This document shows, in pieces, positions 44,575-53,529 of a stretch of 63,422 bases of DNA. The notes beneath the pieces were generated by a model. That model was not told the DNA's origin. It searched no databases and saw only the letters and a program-made list of their open reading frames with translations. Source of the DNA: Deltaproteobacteria bacterium (GTDB taxonomy: Bacteria > Desulfobacterota > Desulfobacteria > Desulfobacterales > UBA5852); contig JAHLLS010000030.1 of assembly GCA_020444045.1 (NCBI GenBank), forward strand, positions 1-63,422, given 5' to 3'. The stretch's first letter is position 1; every line of letters starts with the position of its first letter. The position numbers were made by a program, and so were the translations under genes.

Positions 44575-45723
44575 ATGACACTCGGATCTTTTACGGCTGG
44601 CGATCTTTTTGAATGGTTGACGAACCGGGAAGATTTTTTATTGCTGGACGTGCGCAACGACGTTGAATTCGGGCGCTTCAAGGTCGAAGGGCCCTATCCC
44701 ATCGACATGATCAATGTGCCCTACTTCGAATTTATCGAGATGGAGGATGAAAGCGTGGCGCGCGTTCCCCAGGGTAAAAAGGTGCGCATCGTCTGTGCCA
44801 AGGAAGGGTCTTCCAAATATGTCGGCGAAATATTGGTCAATCACGGCTTTGAAGATGTGGCCCACATGAAAGTGGGCATCAAGGCCTGGGGCAATCTGCT
44901 GGAACCGGTGCGGGTCGGCGCCGGCGACGGCTACGAGCTCTTTCAGTTCCGCCGCCCGGGCAAGGCGTCCTGCAGCTATGGGCTGATCAGCGGCAAGGAG
45001 ATGATGGTATTCGACCCGGCCAAGAACATCCCCTTTTACCGGAACTTCGCCAGGGACAAGGGCTGCGCCATCATCAAAACCTTCGAGACCCACCGCCAGG
45101 CCGACTACATTTCCGGCAGCGACACGCTGCGGCAGACCGCCGGTGCGGAAATCGTGGCACCGGAAGACGATTTTGGGCCCGCGAAATTTCCCTATACCCC
45201 CGCCCGGCATGGAGAACGCCATGGCTTCAGCAGCGGCGGTCCCGAGGTGGAAATCATTCATACGCCGGGCCACACCCCGGGCAGCACCTGTTACCGCGTG
45301 GACGGCAAATACCTCATCACCGGCGATACGGTCTTTATCCAGTCCATCGGTCGCCCCGACCTCGGCGGTATGGCCCAGGACTGGTCCCGGATGCTGTATA
45401 AGACCATGACCGACATCCTGTTGAAGCTGGACGACGACACCGTCATCCTGCCGGGCCACTACATGGATTGGGATGAGGCCAACGAAGATCTGGCTTTCGC
45501 CGCCCCCATGGCGAAGATCAAAGCCGACAATGCGGCCATCTATTCCATCGCCGATGAAAAAGCCTTTTTTGCCTTCATCCAGGCCAACATGCGGCCGCAA
45601 CCCGAGGAATACGCCAAAATCCGCGAGATCAACGCCGGATTGGTGGCGGTGGACGAAGAGCAGCAGGAAATCATGGACATCGGCAAAAACGAGTGCGCCG
45701 CCAGTGCGCACGCAGCGGCCTGA
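44575..45723 (+). CDS. Rhodanese-metallo-beta-lactamase fusion protein
   Basis: A 382-residue fusion. Residues 1-110 are a rhodanese domain with LLLDVRNDVEFGRF and the active-site loop VCAKEGSS (catalytic Cys). Residues 115-340 are an MBL fold. The usual THxHxDH motif reads THRQADY, so the second and last His are missing, while HTPGHT, TGDTVF and LPGHYMD remain. The His, His and Asp that would bind a single iron in ETHE1-type persulfide dioxygenases are therefore kept. It probably acts on protein- or glutathione-bound sulfane sulfur together with DsrE2 and TusA; a binding-only role is possible. Confidence 0.87.
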   Translation: MTLGSFTAGDLFEWLTNREDFLLLDVRNDVEFGRFKVEGPYPIDMINVPYFEFIEMEDESVARVPQGKKVRIVCAKEGSSKYVGEILVNHGFEDVAHMKVGIKAWGNLLEPVRVGAGDGYELFQFRRPGKASCSYGLISGKEMMVFDPAKNIPFYRNFARDKGCAIIKTFETHRQADYISGSDTLRQTAGAEIVAPEDDFGPAKFPYTPARHGERHGFSSGGPEVEIIHTPGHTPGSTCYRVDGKYLITGDTVFIQSIGRPDLGGMAQDWSRMLYKTMTDILLKLDDDTVILPGHYMDWDEANEDLAFAAPMAKIKADNAAIYSIADEKAFFAFIQANMRPQPEEYAKIREINAGLVAVDEEQQEIMDIGKNECAASAHAAA

Positions 45724-45774
45724 TCGATACCGCTGTTTTCTCAAGGTCCACCCGATCTGATTGCGGTCCCGAGA

Positions 45775-45818
45775 CTGCCGGCATCGCCATGACGGTGCCG
45801 GCAGCACCTCCCGTTTTT
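45775..45818 (+). terminator. Rho-independent terminator after the sulfur operon
   Basis: CTGCCGGCA (45775-45783) pairs perfectly with TGCCGGCAG (45796-45804) over a 12-base loop; TTTTT follows at 45814-45818. It lies 52 bases after the stop codon and ends the dsrE2-tusA-rhodanese transcript. The T-run is offset by nine bases, so termination may be partial. Confidence 0.6.
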
Positions 45819-45936
45819 AATGCTGGATGGATTTCGGCAATTTTATAACCGCGTGAAAAATCGAAACGGCTGTTGTTGAAGCCCCACCATCAATGTCGCC
45901 CACCCCCCTTAAAAACAGCCCCCTATAAAATACTTT

Positions 45937-46203
45937 TCAGTCGCCGATCTGTCTGAGACGGCGTGACCGCCAGTCGAGTACCGCGGTATGCTTGTACATT
46001 TTTCCGGCGAGGCTGCCGAATTCGTCCCGCAAGACACCGGCTGCAAAACGCGAAAGAAACTGCGACTTCAATTCCGCCCGCGCGCGGTCGACACCGATCT
46101 CATCGTAGGGGACGGAGGCCAGCAGCAGAAAACCGTCGTCCAGCTTCGGCATATCTCCAAGGTCAACTGTATAAAAAGGTGTCCTAGGGCAGGCCGTCGA
46201 CAT
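45937..46203 (-). CDS. Small 88-residue protein or gene remnant
   Basis: An 88-residue frame overlapping the 3' end of the flavin oxidoreductase gene by 20 bases, with AAGG six bases before ATG. The sequence (DLGDMPKLDDGFLLLASVPYDEIG... SLAGKMYKHTAVLDWRSRRLRQIGD) has protein-like composition but no family that I recognise. The first ten residues derive from overlap with the neighbour, so it may be the C-terminal remnant of a longer gene fused to a chance start. Translational coupling is also possible. Confidence 0.4.
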   Translation of the reverse strand: MSTACPRTPFYTVDLGDMPKLDDGFLLLASVPYDEIGVDRARAELKSQFLSRFAAGVLRDEFGSLAGKMYKHTAVLDWRSRRLRQIGD

Positions 46204-47365
46204 AACACCTTAACGGCAGCTCGTTGAAAACCGCAGCAAAGCATTTGTTACACGAAATGCACGCGGCTTCTTTGGTTTTGCCCTGTCTCATGCGTTTGGC
46301 CAAAAACGGCTCCCGGATAAAAGGACGGCTCATGGAGAGAAAATCCGCTTTTGATTCCGATAAAACGGTTTCCATTTCGCCAAGCGTTCTCACCCCGCCC
46401 ACCAGAATCAGCAGCATATTGCCGATTACCGGTTTTATGATTTCCGCCGCCGGAAGATGATACAGTTTTTGAAACCGGCAGAGAAAAACCTGCTTTTTAA
46501 AAATCATCTTGGCCATGGGCCGCATCCACCAGGGCAAAGCTCGGGCCAGGTCGTCAATGGGAACGTCGCCGCGCAACGCGTGGAAGGTGTAAAAGGTCCC
46601 GCCGGACAATTCCAGTGCCGCCACTCCCAGATCATCCAGCCAGGCCGCGTATTGCGCCGCCAGGTCCGGGGTGATGCCTTTTTGGGGGGTAAAATCATCG
46701 GTGTTCATCTTGACCATAATCACCCGGTCCTTTCCCACCGTTTTTTGAATGGCCAGGATGATTTCCCTGAGCAACCGGAAGTTGTTTTCCGGTGATCCCC
46801 CCCATTGCTCATGCCTTCGGTTAAAAAATGGCGAGAGGAACTCATTGAGCAAATACCCATGGGCACAGTGGAGTTGAATGGCGTCCGCCCCTGCCTCAAA
46901 GGCCCTCTTGGCGGCCTTTGCAAATGAGACGATCACCTCTTGGATATCTGTCTCGGTCATAGCGGCCGGCTTGTTCATGCTGGCGGGATCACGACCGAAC
47001 CCACTGGGCGCCAGGGGGGCCTTCCCGATGACTTTCTTCGGGCACTGCCTTCCGCCGTGGGCCAGCTGAAACGCGATGAGACCTCCGGCCGCATGCACCG
47101 CATCGACCAGGCGGGTCAATCCGGCGATCAACCGGTCATCATGAATACCGGTCTGCCTGGCAGAAGCTTTTCCCCTGGGATGAACGTACATATAGCCGGG
47201 GATGATCAGGCCCACCTCTCCTTTGGCCAGGTTGACGTAGCGTTTGACCAGAAGATCGGTCACCGCCCCGTTTTCATCTGCCATGCATTCGAACGTGGCG
47301 GAATGGATGAGCCGGTTTTTCAGTTCCAGGGAACCAAGATTTGCGGTCTGAAACACGTGGGGCAT
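46184..47365 (-). CDS. Old yellow enzyme-family NADH:flavin oxidoreductase
   Basis: A 393-residue FMN-dependent TIM-barrel protein: LKNRLIHSATFE at the start, FQLAHGGRQ, DAIQLHCAHGYLLNEFLSPFFNRR with the substrate-binding His pair replaced by HCAHGY, and the phosphate site VGGVRTLGEME. A C-terminal Cys-rich end (CISCNKCFAAVFNE) resembles the first cysteines of the 4Fe-4S linker of 2,4-dienoyl-CoA reductase-type enzymes, but the protein stops there and lacks the NAD-binding domain. The substrate is unknown; enoate reduction is likely. Confidence 0.88.
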   Translation of the reverse strand: MPHVFQTANLGSLELKNRLIHSATFECMADENGAVTDLLVKRYVNLAKGEVGLIIPGYMYVHPRGKASARQTGIHDDRLIAGLTRLVDAVHAAGGLIAFQLAHGGRQCPKKVIGKAPLAPSGFGRDPASMNKPAAMTETDIQEVIVSFAKAAKRAFEAGADAIQLHCAHGYLLNEFLSPFFNRRHEQWGGSPENNFRLLREIILAIQKTVGKDRVIMVKMNTDDFTPQKGITPDLAAQYAAWLDDLGVAALELSGGTFYTFHALRGDVPIDDLARALPWWMRPMAKMIFKKQVFLCRFQKLYHLPAAEIIKPVIGNMLLILVGGVRTLGEMETVLSESKADFLSMSRPFIREPFLAKRMRQGKTKEAACISCNKCFAAVFNELPLRCYVDGLP

Positions 47366-47504
47366 AACCGTTCTCTCCTAATGGCGAAATAATGGAAAAT
47401 CTTTTTTTTCGTGTAAATGCGGCTATCCCCTATGCTGCGTTTCCAATGAAGGCACGAGTGGCGCGAACTTGCCTATCAAAGAGGGACTGAATCGAATCCT
47501 ATGC

Positions 47505-50210
47505 TCATGGCCTGCTCCTTCGAAGCCACTTCTCGATGCCCACAATGATGTAAGCCGCGATACCGACCGCGAATACCCGCAACCAGGCATACAAATCGAT
47601 TGGCGCGCTTTGGAAGAAGCGATTCATGATCGGCACATACGTGTAGGCCAACTGCAGCGCCATCATCATCGCCGTACCGCCGATGGCCCAGGGGTTGGAG
47701 AAAAAACCGATCTTGAAAACCGATTGCGTCAGCGAGCGGCATTTGTAGAGATAGAACATCTCGACGATGACAAAGACGTTGACGGCCACCGTGCGGGCTT
47801 GCTCCACCGTCGCACCGGTCATGAGTTCCCATTCGAAAAGGCCGAAGGCGCCGATCAGCATCACCGTGCCCACGATCCCGATGCGAATCAGCAGCTCCCG
47901 TGTCAGAATGGGCGCCTGGGGAGGCCGGGGGGGGCGATCCATGATTCCGGATTCCTTGGGTTCGAACGCCAGGCTCAATCCCAGCAAGATGGCCGTGGTC
48001 ATATTGATCCAGAGGATTTGCACCGGCAGGATGGGCAGCGCGACATTGATCACGATGGCCGCCAGGATCACCAACCCTTCGCCCAGGTTCGTGGGAAGGG
48101 TCCACACGATGAACTTGGTGAGATTGTCGAAAATGCCCCGGCCTTCCTCCACGGCCGCCCGGATGGAGGCGAAGTTGTCGTCCGTCAGCACCATATCGGC
48201 GGCTTCTTTGGCCACGTCGGTTCCGGAAATGCCCATGGCAATGCCGATGTTGGCCTGCTTTAGCGCGGGGGCGTCGTTCACCCCGTCCCCGGTCATGGCA
48301 ACCACGTGGCCCGACGCCTGCAGGGCATCCACGAGGCGCAATTTCTGCTCCGGCGCCACGCGGGCAAAAACCGGTGTATCTTTGGCTTTATCGATGACCG
48401 CCTCGGTGCTGAAATCGGCCAGTTCCTGGCCTGTAATCACAAACGGGACGGATTCAGGGTCGGCCGCGGACGATTTCAACCCGAGCTTCTTGGCGATGGC
48501 CGACGCCGTCAAAGCGTGATCGCCGGTAATCATCTTGATCTGGATGCCGGCTTTGTGACAGCTCTTGACCGCTTCGATGGCTTCTTTGCGGGGTGGATCG
48601 ATCATGGCCTGGAATCCCAAAAAAACCATGCCCGACGAAACCGACTCATGGTCTATGGTTGACGTCTCTTTGCCGACCGCCTTCATTGCAAAGGCCAGCA
48701 CGCGCAATCCCTTGGCGGCCATGGCCTCGGCCTCGGCAAGCAGTTCTTGCGCATCGAAGGGCTCCTGATCGCCGGATGGGGCGAGCATCCGGTCGCACTT
48801 CGGCAGGAGGACTTCGACGGCACCCTTGGCGTAAATGACATTTTGATCGCCATCGGCGTGAAGCGTGGCCATGTATTGCCGGTCCGATTCAAACGGCAGT
48901 AAATCTTGGCGGGGCAATCGCTGCGCCAGATCGGATTCGGACAATCCGCTTTTGCGACCGGATACAATCAAAGCGCCTTCGGTGGGATCGCCCTCAACAG
49001 CCCAACGACCGTCCTTGGACACCAGACGGCTGTCATTGCAGACCATACCGGCCACCAGGCACTGGTACAGCGGTGGAAATTTTCCCTGTTCAGCAACTTG
49101 ACCCGCCTCCAGCACATCGCCCTGAGGATCGTAGCCGCTACCGCTGACCGTAAAGCGCTTGGCACCGGCCCTGATTTCTTGAACCGTCATCTGATTCTCG
49201 GTGAGTGTGCCGGTCTTGTCCGAGCAGATGATGGTGGTACTTCCCAAGGTTTCCACCGCCGGAAGCTTGCGGATAATCGCGCGACGTCTGGCCATGCGGC
49301 GAACGCCGATGGCCAGGGTAATCGTGACGGCGGCCGGCAGCCCCTCGGGTATCGTCCCCACCGCCAGGGCCACGGCGGCCATGAACATATCCAGAATGGG
49401 GTTGTCCTGGATCACGCCGATGAGAAACGTCACGGCCGCCAATGCGATGATCACGTAGAGCAGCATGTGGCTGAATTTAGCGATGCGCTGGGTCAGCGGG
49501 GTTTGCAGCTCGACCACCTCGGAAATCAGATGCGCGATGCGGCCCGTCTCGGTTTTGTTGCCCGTGGCGACGACGACCCCTTCCCCCTGTCCGTAAGTGA
49601 CCAATGATCCCGCATAGGCCATGTTCATGCGCTCCGCCAGGATGGTCTTCTCCGACAGGTTTCCGACCGACTTTTGGACCGGAACCGATTCGCCGGTGAG
49701 CCCGGATTCGTCGATCTGCATATCGCGGACTTTGATCAGTCGCATGTCGGCGGGCACCTTGTCGCCGGACTGGAGCCGCACGATATCGCCCGGTACGATT
49801 TCCTGGGACCGCACCCGTAGGACCTGCCCGTCACGGAGCACCGTCGACTCGGTTGTGACGATCTGCCGCAGAGACTCGATCGCCGCTTCCGCCTTGGACT
49901 CCTGTAGAAATCCCACCACGGCGTTGACCAGCACCACGGCCATGATTACGCCGGAGTCGACCCACTCCTGGAGCAGGGCGGTAATCAGGCCCGCGGCGAG
50001 CAGGATATAGACCAACGGCTGGTGAAACTGCGCCAGAAACTTCAGAATCGGGTGCTGTCGCCGGCCCGCCGACACCTCATTGGGGCCGAAATGCTTCAGG
50101 CGATGTTTTACGTCGAAAGCCGTGAGCCCGATCCGGGCGTCGCTGTCCAGCAATTCGACAACTTGCTCGGCGGAAAGACGATGCCAATGTCTACCGATCA
50201 GTGTTTCCAT
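47505..50210 (-). CDS. P2-type cation-transporting ATPase
   Basis: A 901-residue P-type ATPase: an N-terminal cation ATPase domain (GLTAFDVKHRLKHFGPNEV), actuator TGES (DESGLTGESVP), M4 motif AVGTIPEGLPAAVTI with PEGL as in Ca2+-type P2A pumps, phosphorylation site ICSDKTGTLT, and hinge VAMTGDGVNDAPALKQ. Ten membrane helices are expected. Ca2+ is the first guess, though Na+/K+-type bacterial members share these motifs. AAGGAG precedes ATG. It follows the Mrp operon on the same strand (69-base gap), suggesting a shared ion-homeostasis role. Confidence 0.9.
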   Translation of the reverse strand: METLIGRHWHRLSAEQVVELLDSDARIGLTAFDVKHRLKHFGPNEVSAGRRQHPILKFLAQFHQPLVYILLAAGLITALLQEWVDSGVIMAVVLVNAVVGFLQESKAEAAIESLRQIVTTESTVLRDGQVLRVRSQEIVPGDIVRLQSGDKVPADMRLIKVRDMQIDESGLTGESVPVQKSVGNLSEKTILAERMNMAYAGSLVTYGQGEGVVVATGNKTETGRIAHLISEVVELQTPLTQRIAKFSHMLLYVIIALAAVTFLIGVIQDNPILDMFMAAVALAVGTIPEGLPAAVTITLAIGVRRMARRRAIIRKLPAVETLGSTTIICSDKTGTLTENQMTVQEIRAGAKRFTVSGSGYDPQGDVLEAGQVAEQGKFPPLYQCLVAGMVCNDSRLVSKDGRWAVEGDPTEGALIVSGRKSGLSESDLAQRLPRQDLLPFESDRQYMATLHADGDQNVIYAKGAVEVLLPKCDRMLAPSGDQEPFDAQELLAEAEAMAAKGLRVLAFAMKAVGKETSTIDHESVSSGMVFLGFQAMIDPPRKEAIEAVKSCHKAGIQIKMITGDHALTASAIAKKLGLKSSAADPESVPFVITGQELADFSTEAVIDKAKDTPVFARVAPEQKLRLVDALQASGHVVAMTGDGVNDAPALKQANIGIAMGISGTDVAKEAADMVLTDDNFASIRAAVEEGRGIFDNLTKFIVWTLPTNLGEGLVILAAIVINVALPILPVQILWINMTTAILLGLSLAFEPKESGIMDRPPRPPQAPILTRELLIRIGIVGTVMLIGAFGLFEWELMTGATVEQARTVAVNVFVIVEMFYLYKCRSLTQSVFKIGFFSNPWAIGGTAMMMALQLAYTYVPIMNRFFQSAPIDLYAWLRVFAVGIAAYIIVGIEKWLRRSRP

Positions 50211-50279
50211 ATATTTCTCCTTGGATGATTAGCACGTGTCTGAACCTAACCCATAGGCCCGCACCTTCATAACGAAGCA

Positions 50280-52022
50280 TTACGTCCGGCTCAGAACGAC
50301 AAGCAACGCGCAGACAATACCCGCAAAAATCAAACTCGCCGTATTCCATCGACCAAAACCCGACTCCCAGATCTCGATGCGTTCCAGCGCATGATCGGCG
50401 CACCCTTCGGTTTTCTTGTCAAAATGCGCCCGGATTCCCCATGCCGCCTTGTCCATGAGCGTCGATGCCAGGCGTTTCACCGCTCCCGACAACCATTCCA
50501 CCGGCACCAGAAGATCGCCGGCCGGCGGGCGCCATGGAATGCCGCGCCCTGCGCGCCGGCTCATCCACCACACCAAGGCGGTCAAACCCGCCCCTGCGGC
50601 CACGGGCCAGAGCGACAACCAGATGCTGGCAGGCTTCATCATCGCCGAAGCGAACGGCCCACTGAAGGGAAGCATAAAGAGAACGGTCGCAGACAATAGG
50701 ACCAAGACGATCCAGGAGACCATTTCGATCTGCGAAACACGATGATGGGCACTAAAACGGCGAAGCGTGAAAAAGAAGCGACCCATCAGGATTGTGGTGC
50801 CGATGGCCGACAAAGGCAAAAGGATCGCCAAGGTCTTCTCCCAGCCGGGGGGCAGTTGAACCATTGCCGTCTTGAGGGCGGTCTTGGCCAAGGCCCCCGT
50901 GGTCAATGGTGCTCCCGCCAGCGCCAGGGCGGCTAGACCAAGGAGAGCCGTCACCCATACCCTCATCCCTGACTGTTTTTCGATGCCGCCCACCACACCG
51001 ACACCCAGAAACAAAGCCCCTTTTGCCAGGGCGTGATGGAAGGCGTAGCAGAGGACGGCGGCGGCCGCACCGGAGGCCCCTGCTCCCAGGGTAAGCCCGA
51101 TGCCAAAGGCAACCGTGATCAGCCCCATCTGACTGATGCTGGAGTAAGCCAGCACTGTCTTGGGGTGCTTTTGACCCAGACCGACGGCAACACCGTAGAA
51201 AGCGGCCGTGATGCCGCCCGCGATGAATACGGCGCCCCAGGCCGGGTCTCCTCCCCCTCCGGAGGGTAAAAACCGGATCCAACCCAGCAAACCGGCCTTG
51301 ATCATCGATCCGCTGAGCACGGCACTGGCCGGTGTTGGCGCGACGGTATGGGCCAGGGGCAGCCAGACGTGCAGCACGACCGCACCGGCCTTGATACCGA
51401 AACCCAACGCCAGGAGGAGGGCGACATTCGGCGCCGCCAGCACACCGCTCAGCGATTGGAGGTCGGTATCGCCCCCCTTGCCGGCATGCAGGAAAAGCGC
51501 GGAAAACAGGAAGATTTCTCCGATGACAACCAGCGCCATGTAGACGCGGCCGGACCGGACCGCCTCGGGGTCCTGGGTATGAACTACCAGGCTGTAGGAG
51601 GCAAAGCTCATCAAGGCAAAAGCTACCATATAGGACAGCATATCCATGGCGAGAATCAGCCCGAAGTTGCCGCCCATGGCCAACAGAAATCCAAAGAAAA
51701 ACCGAAAGCGCTTTTCATCACGGGCCATGTAGCCTGTGGCGAAGAGAGCGGAGAGGAGCCAGAGAATCGCGGTGAACAGTAAAAAAAATTGGCCGGTGGC
51801 GTCCATTCCGAATTGGCCTTTCAGCAGCAGCCAGGAGGATGCCACCGTTGTCCCGACCGGGACCGTGAGCGCGCACAGCAGTGCCGGCAGTGCTGCCAGG
51901 ACGGCCATCCACGGTGCATGCCGACGGCATGACCGAATGGCGCCAAGCAGGGCCAGCGCCAGCGGTGCGACCAGGACCGCAATCAAAAGGGTCTCGGCTT
52001 GCAAGCCTATGGCGGATTGCAT
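50280..52022 (-). CDS. Mrp/NuoL-type proton-conducting membrane subunit
   Basis: A 580-residue polytopic subunit of the proton-translocating antiporter family. Conserved features are the TM5 Glu region, LHVWLPLAHTVAPTPASAVLSGSMIKAG with its key Lys residues, and YSSISQMGLI. An extra C-terminal part with two helices resembles NuoL/HyfB tails. ATG at 52022 is chosen; a GTG three codons upstream overlaps the previous stop and is possible. It ends the Mrp-like operon and may take the role of the missing MrpA. Confidence 0.85.
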   Translation of the reverse strand: MQSAIGLQAETLLIAVLVAPLALALLGAIRSCRRHAPWMAVLAALPALLCALTVPVGTTVASSWLLLKGQFGMDATGQFFLLFTAILWLLSALFATGYMARDEKRFRFFFGFLLAMGGNFGLILAMDMLSYMVAFALMSFASYSLVVHTQDPEAVRSGRVYMALVVIGEIFLFSALFLHAGKGGDTDLQSLSGVLAAPNVALLLALGFGIKAGAVVLHVWLPLAHTVAPTPASAVLSGSMIKAGLLGWIRFLPSGGGGDPAWGAVFIAGGITAAFYGVAVGLGQKHPKTVLAYSSISQMGLITVAFGIGLTLGAGASGAAAAVLCYAFHHALAKGALFLGVGVVGGIEKQSGMRVWVTALLGLAALALAGAPLTTGALAKTALKTAMVQLPPGWEKTLAILLPLSAIGTTILMGRFFFTLRRFSAHHRVSQIEMVSWIVLVLLSATVLFMLPFSGPFASAMMKPASIWLSLWPVAAGAGLTALVWWMSRRAGRGIPWRPPAGDLLVPVEWLSGAVKRLASTLMDKAAWGIRAHFDKKTEGCADHALERIEIWESGFGRWNTASLIFAGIVCALLVVLSRT

Positions 52023-52027
52023 CGAGT

Positions 52028-53527
52028 TCACGGCCGGTATTCTCCTTCCGCGATCCGTGTGGCCCACTCCAGAGGACTGAAAGGCGCATCCGCCAGCAGC
52101 CCGGCCAGCAATGCCAGCAATGCCGTCAACACCGGCGGCAGCAGCAGCATCCAGTGCACCTCCAGTCCGCGCGGGGCGGGTTTTTTGGCCCACGCGCCGT
52201 CGGGTTCTCGGAACCAGGCCCGGTGCAGGATCGGTAAAAAATACATGGCGTTTAGCAAACTGCTGGCACCCAGCACCACAATGACCCAATCGGCCCCGGC
52301 CGCCACACTGCCGGTACCCAGATACCATTTGCTCACGAAGCCGGCGATCGGCGGCACGCCGATCATGCCCAAAGCGCCCACCGTAAACGCGGCCATGGTC
52401 CACGGCATGCGTCGGCCCACGCCGTTCATTTCACTGACCTTATGCACACCGATGGTTTCCGCCAGATTGCCAGCACAGAAAAAAAGCGTGATTTTCATCA
52501 AGCCCTGGTGCACCAGGTGGACGATGCCCCCGATGGTGGCGATCGGTCCGAGGATTCCGGCCCCGAGAGCGATGTAGGACACCTGGCTTACGGTTGAAAA
52601 GGCCAGACGTTTCTTGAGGCCATCCTGGCTGAGCGCCCGCACCGATCCGTAGATGATCGTCACCGCGGCGACGGCCGCCAGCGGTGTGAGCAATCCCAGT
52701 TGGGATGCGAACTCGATACCGAACACGTCGTACACCACCCGCACGATGCCGAAAGCGCCGGCCTTGACAACGGCCACGGCATGGAGCAGTGCGCTGACCG
52801 GCGCCGGGGCCACCATGGCGCTGGGAAGCCAGCCGTGCAGTGGTACGATGGCGGCTTTCACGCCCAGGCCGGCGATCAGGAGAAAAAAGATGGCCTTGAA
52901 TGCGCCGTGATAGGCCACCGGCCAGGCGTCGAGAATCCCGCCCTGCACGAAGGTCAGCGGGCCGGCGATCGACCGAAGCCAGGCGACACCGATCAGAAGA
53001 AACGCCCCCCCGGTGAGGGTATAGGCCAGGTATATTTTTCCGGCGCGCATGCTGTCCGGTGTGCCCCGGTGGACGACCAGGGGGTAGGTGGACAGGGTCA
53101 GCAGCTCGTAAAAGATTAAAAACGTGATCAGGTTACCGGACAGGGCGATGCCGATGGTGGCACTGACGCAGAAGCTGAAGAAACCGAAAAAGCGGCTTCG
53201 CGGCTGAGGAGAGTCTTCAAGATAGGCGATGGCGTAAACGGTTGTCACAAACCACAGAAGCCCGGACAGGGCCGTAATCAGCACCGACATGGTGTCCGCG
53301 TGCAGGATCAGATCCATTCCCGGCAGCAGGGTGAGCGTGAAAAGGTAATCGCGCCCTTTGAGCAGGCCGGCGATCATGACCCCGATCAGGATCAATTTGA
53401 GGGTGACACCGAGCATATTCAAGGTGGTCCGCAACCTCTGGTGGTGATCCGAAAGAAAAAAAATCATCACCCCCGGAACCACGGAACTCATCAAAATCCA
53501 GAAGGGCATCCAGCTGACCGCGTCCAT
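52028..53527 (-). CDS. Mrp antiporter subunit D-type protein (second copy)
   Basis: A 499-residue membrane protein with FFSFCVSATIGIALSGNLITFLIFYELLTLSTYPLVVH (functional Glu), VPLHGWLPSAMVAPAPVSALLHAVAVVKAG (Lys) and FSTVSQVSYIALG. It begins two bases after the stop of the preceding D-type gene, with GGAGG before ATG. The longer open frame upstream belongs to that gene's reverse frames. It is a proton/cation-conducting module of the Mrp complex. Confidence 0.88.
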   Translation of the reverse strand: MDAVSWMPFWILMSSVVPGVMIFFLSDHHQRLRTTLNMLGVTLKLILIGVMIAGLLKGRDYLFTLTLLPGMDLILHADTMSVLITALSGLLWFVTTVYAIAYLEDSPQPRSRFFGFFSFCVSATIGIALSGNLITFLIFYELLTLSTYPLVVHRGTPDSMRAGKIYLAYTLTGGAFLLIGVAWLRSIAGPLTFVQGGILDAWPVAYHGAFKAIFFLLIAGLGVKAAIVPLHGWLPSAMVAPAPVSALLHAVAVVKAGAFGIVRVVYDVFGIEFASQLGLLTPLAAVAAVTIIYGSVRALSQDGLKKRLAFSTVSQVSYIALGAGILGPIATIGGIVHLVHQGLMKITLFFCAGNLAETIGVHKVSEMNGVGRRMPWTMAAFTVGALGMIGVPPIAGFVSKWYLGTGSVAAGADWVIVVLGASSLLNAMYFLPILHRAWFREPDGAWAKKPAPRGLEVHWMLLLPPVLTALLALLAGLLADAPFSPLEWATRIAEGEYRP

Positions 53528-53529
53528 GA

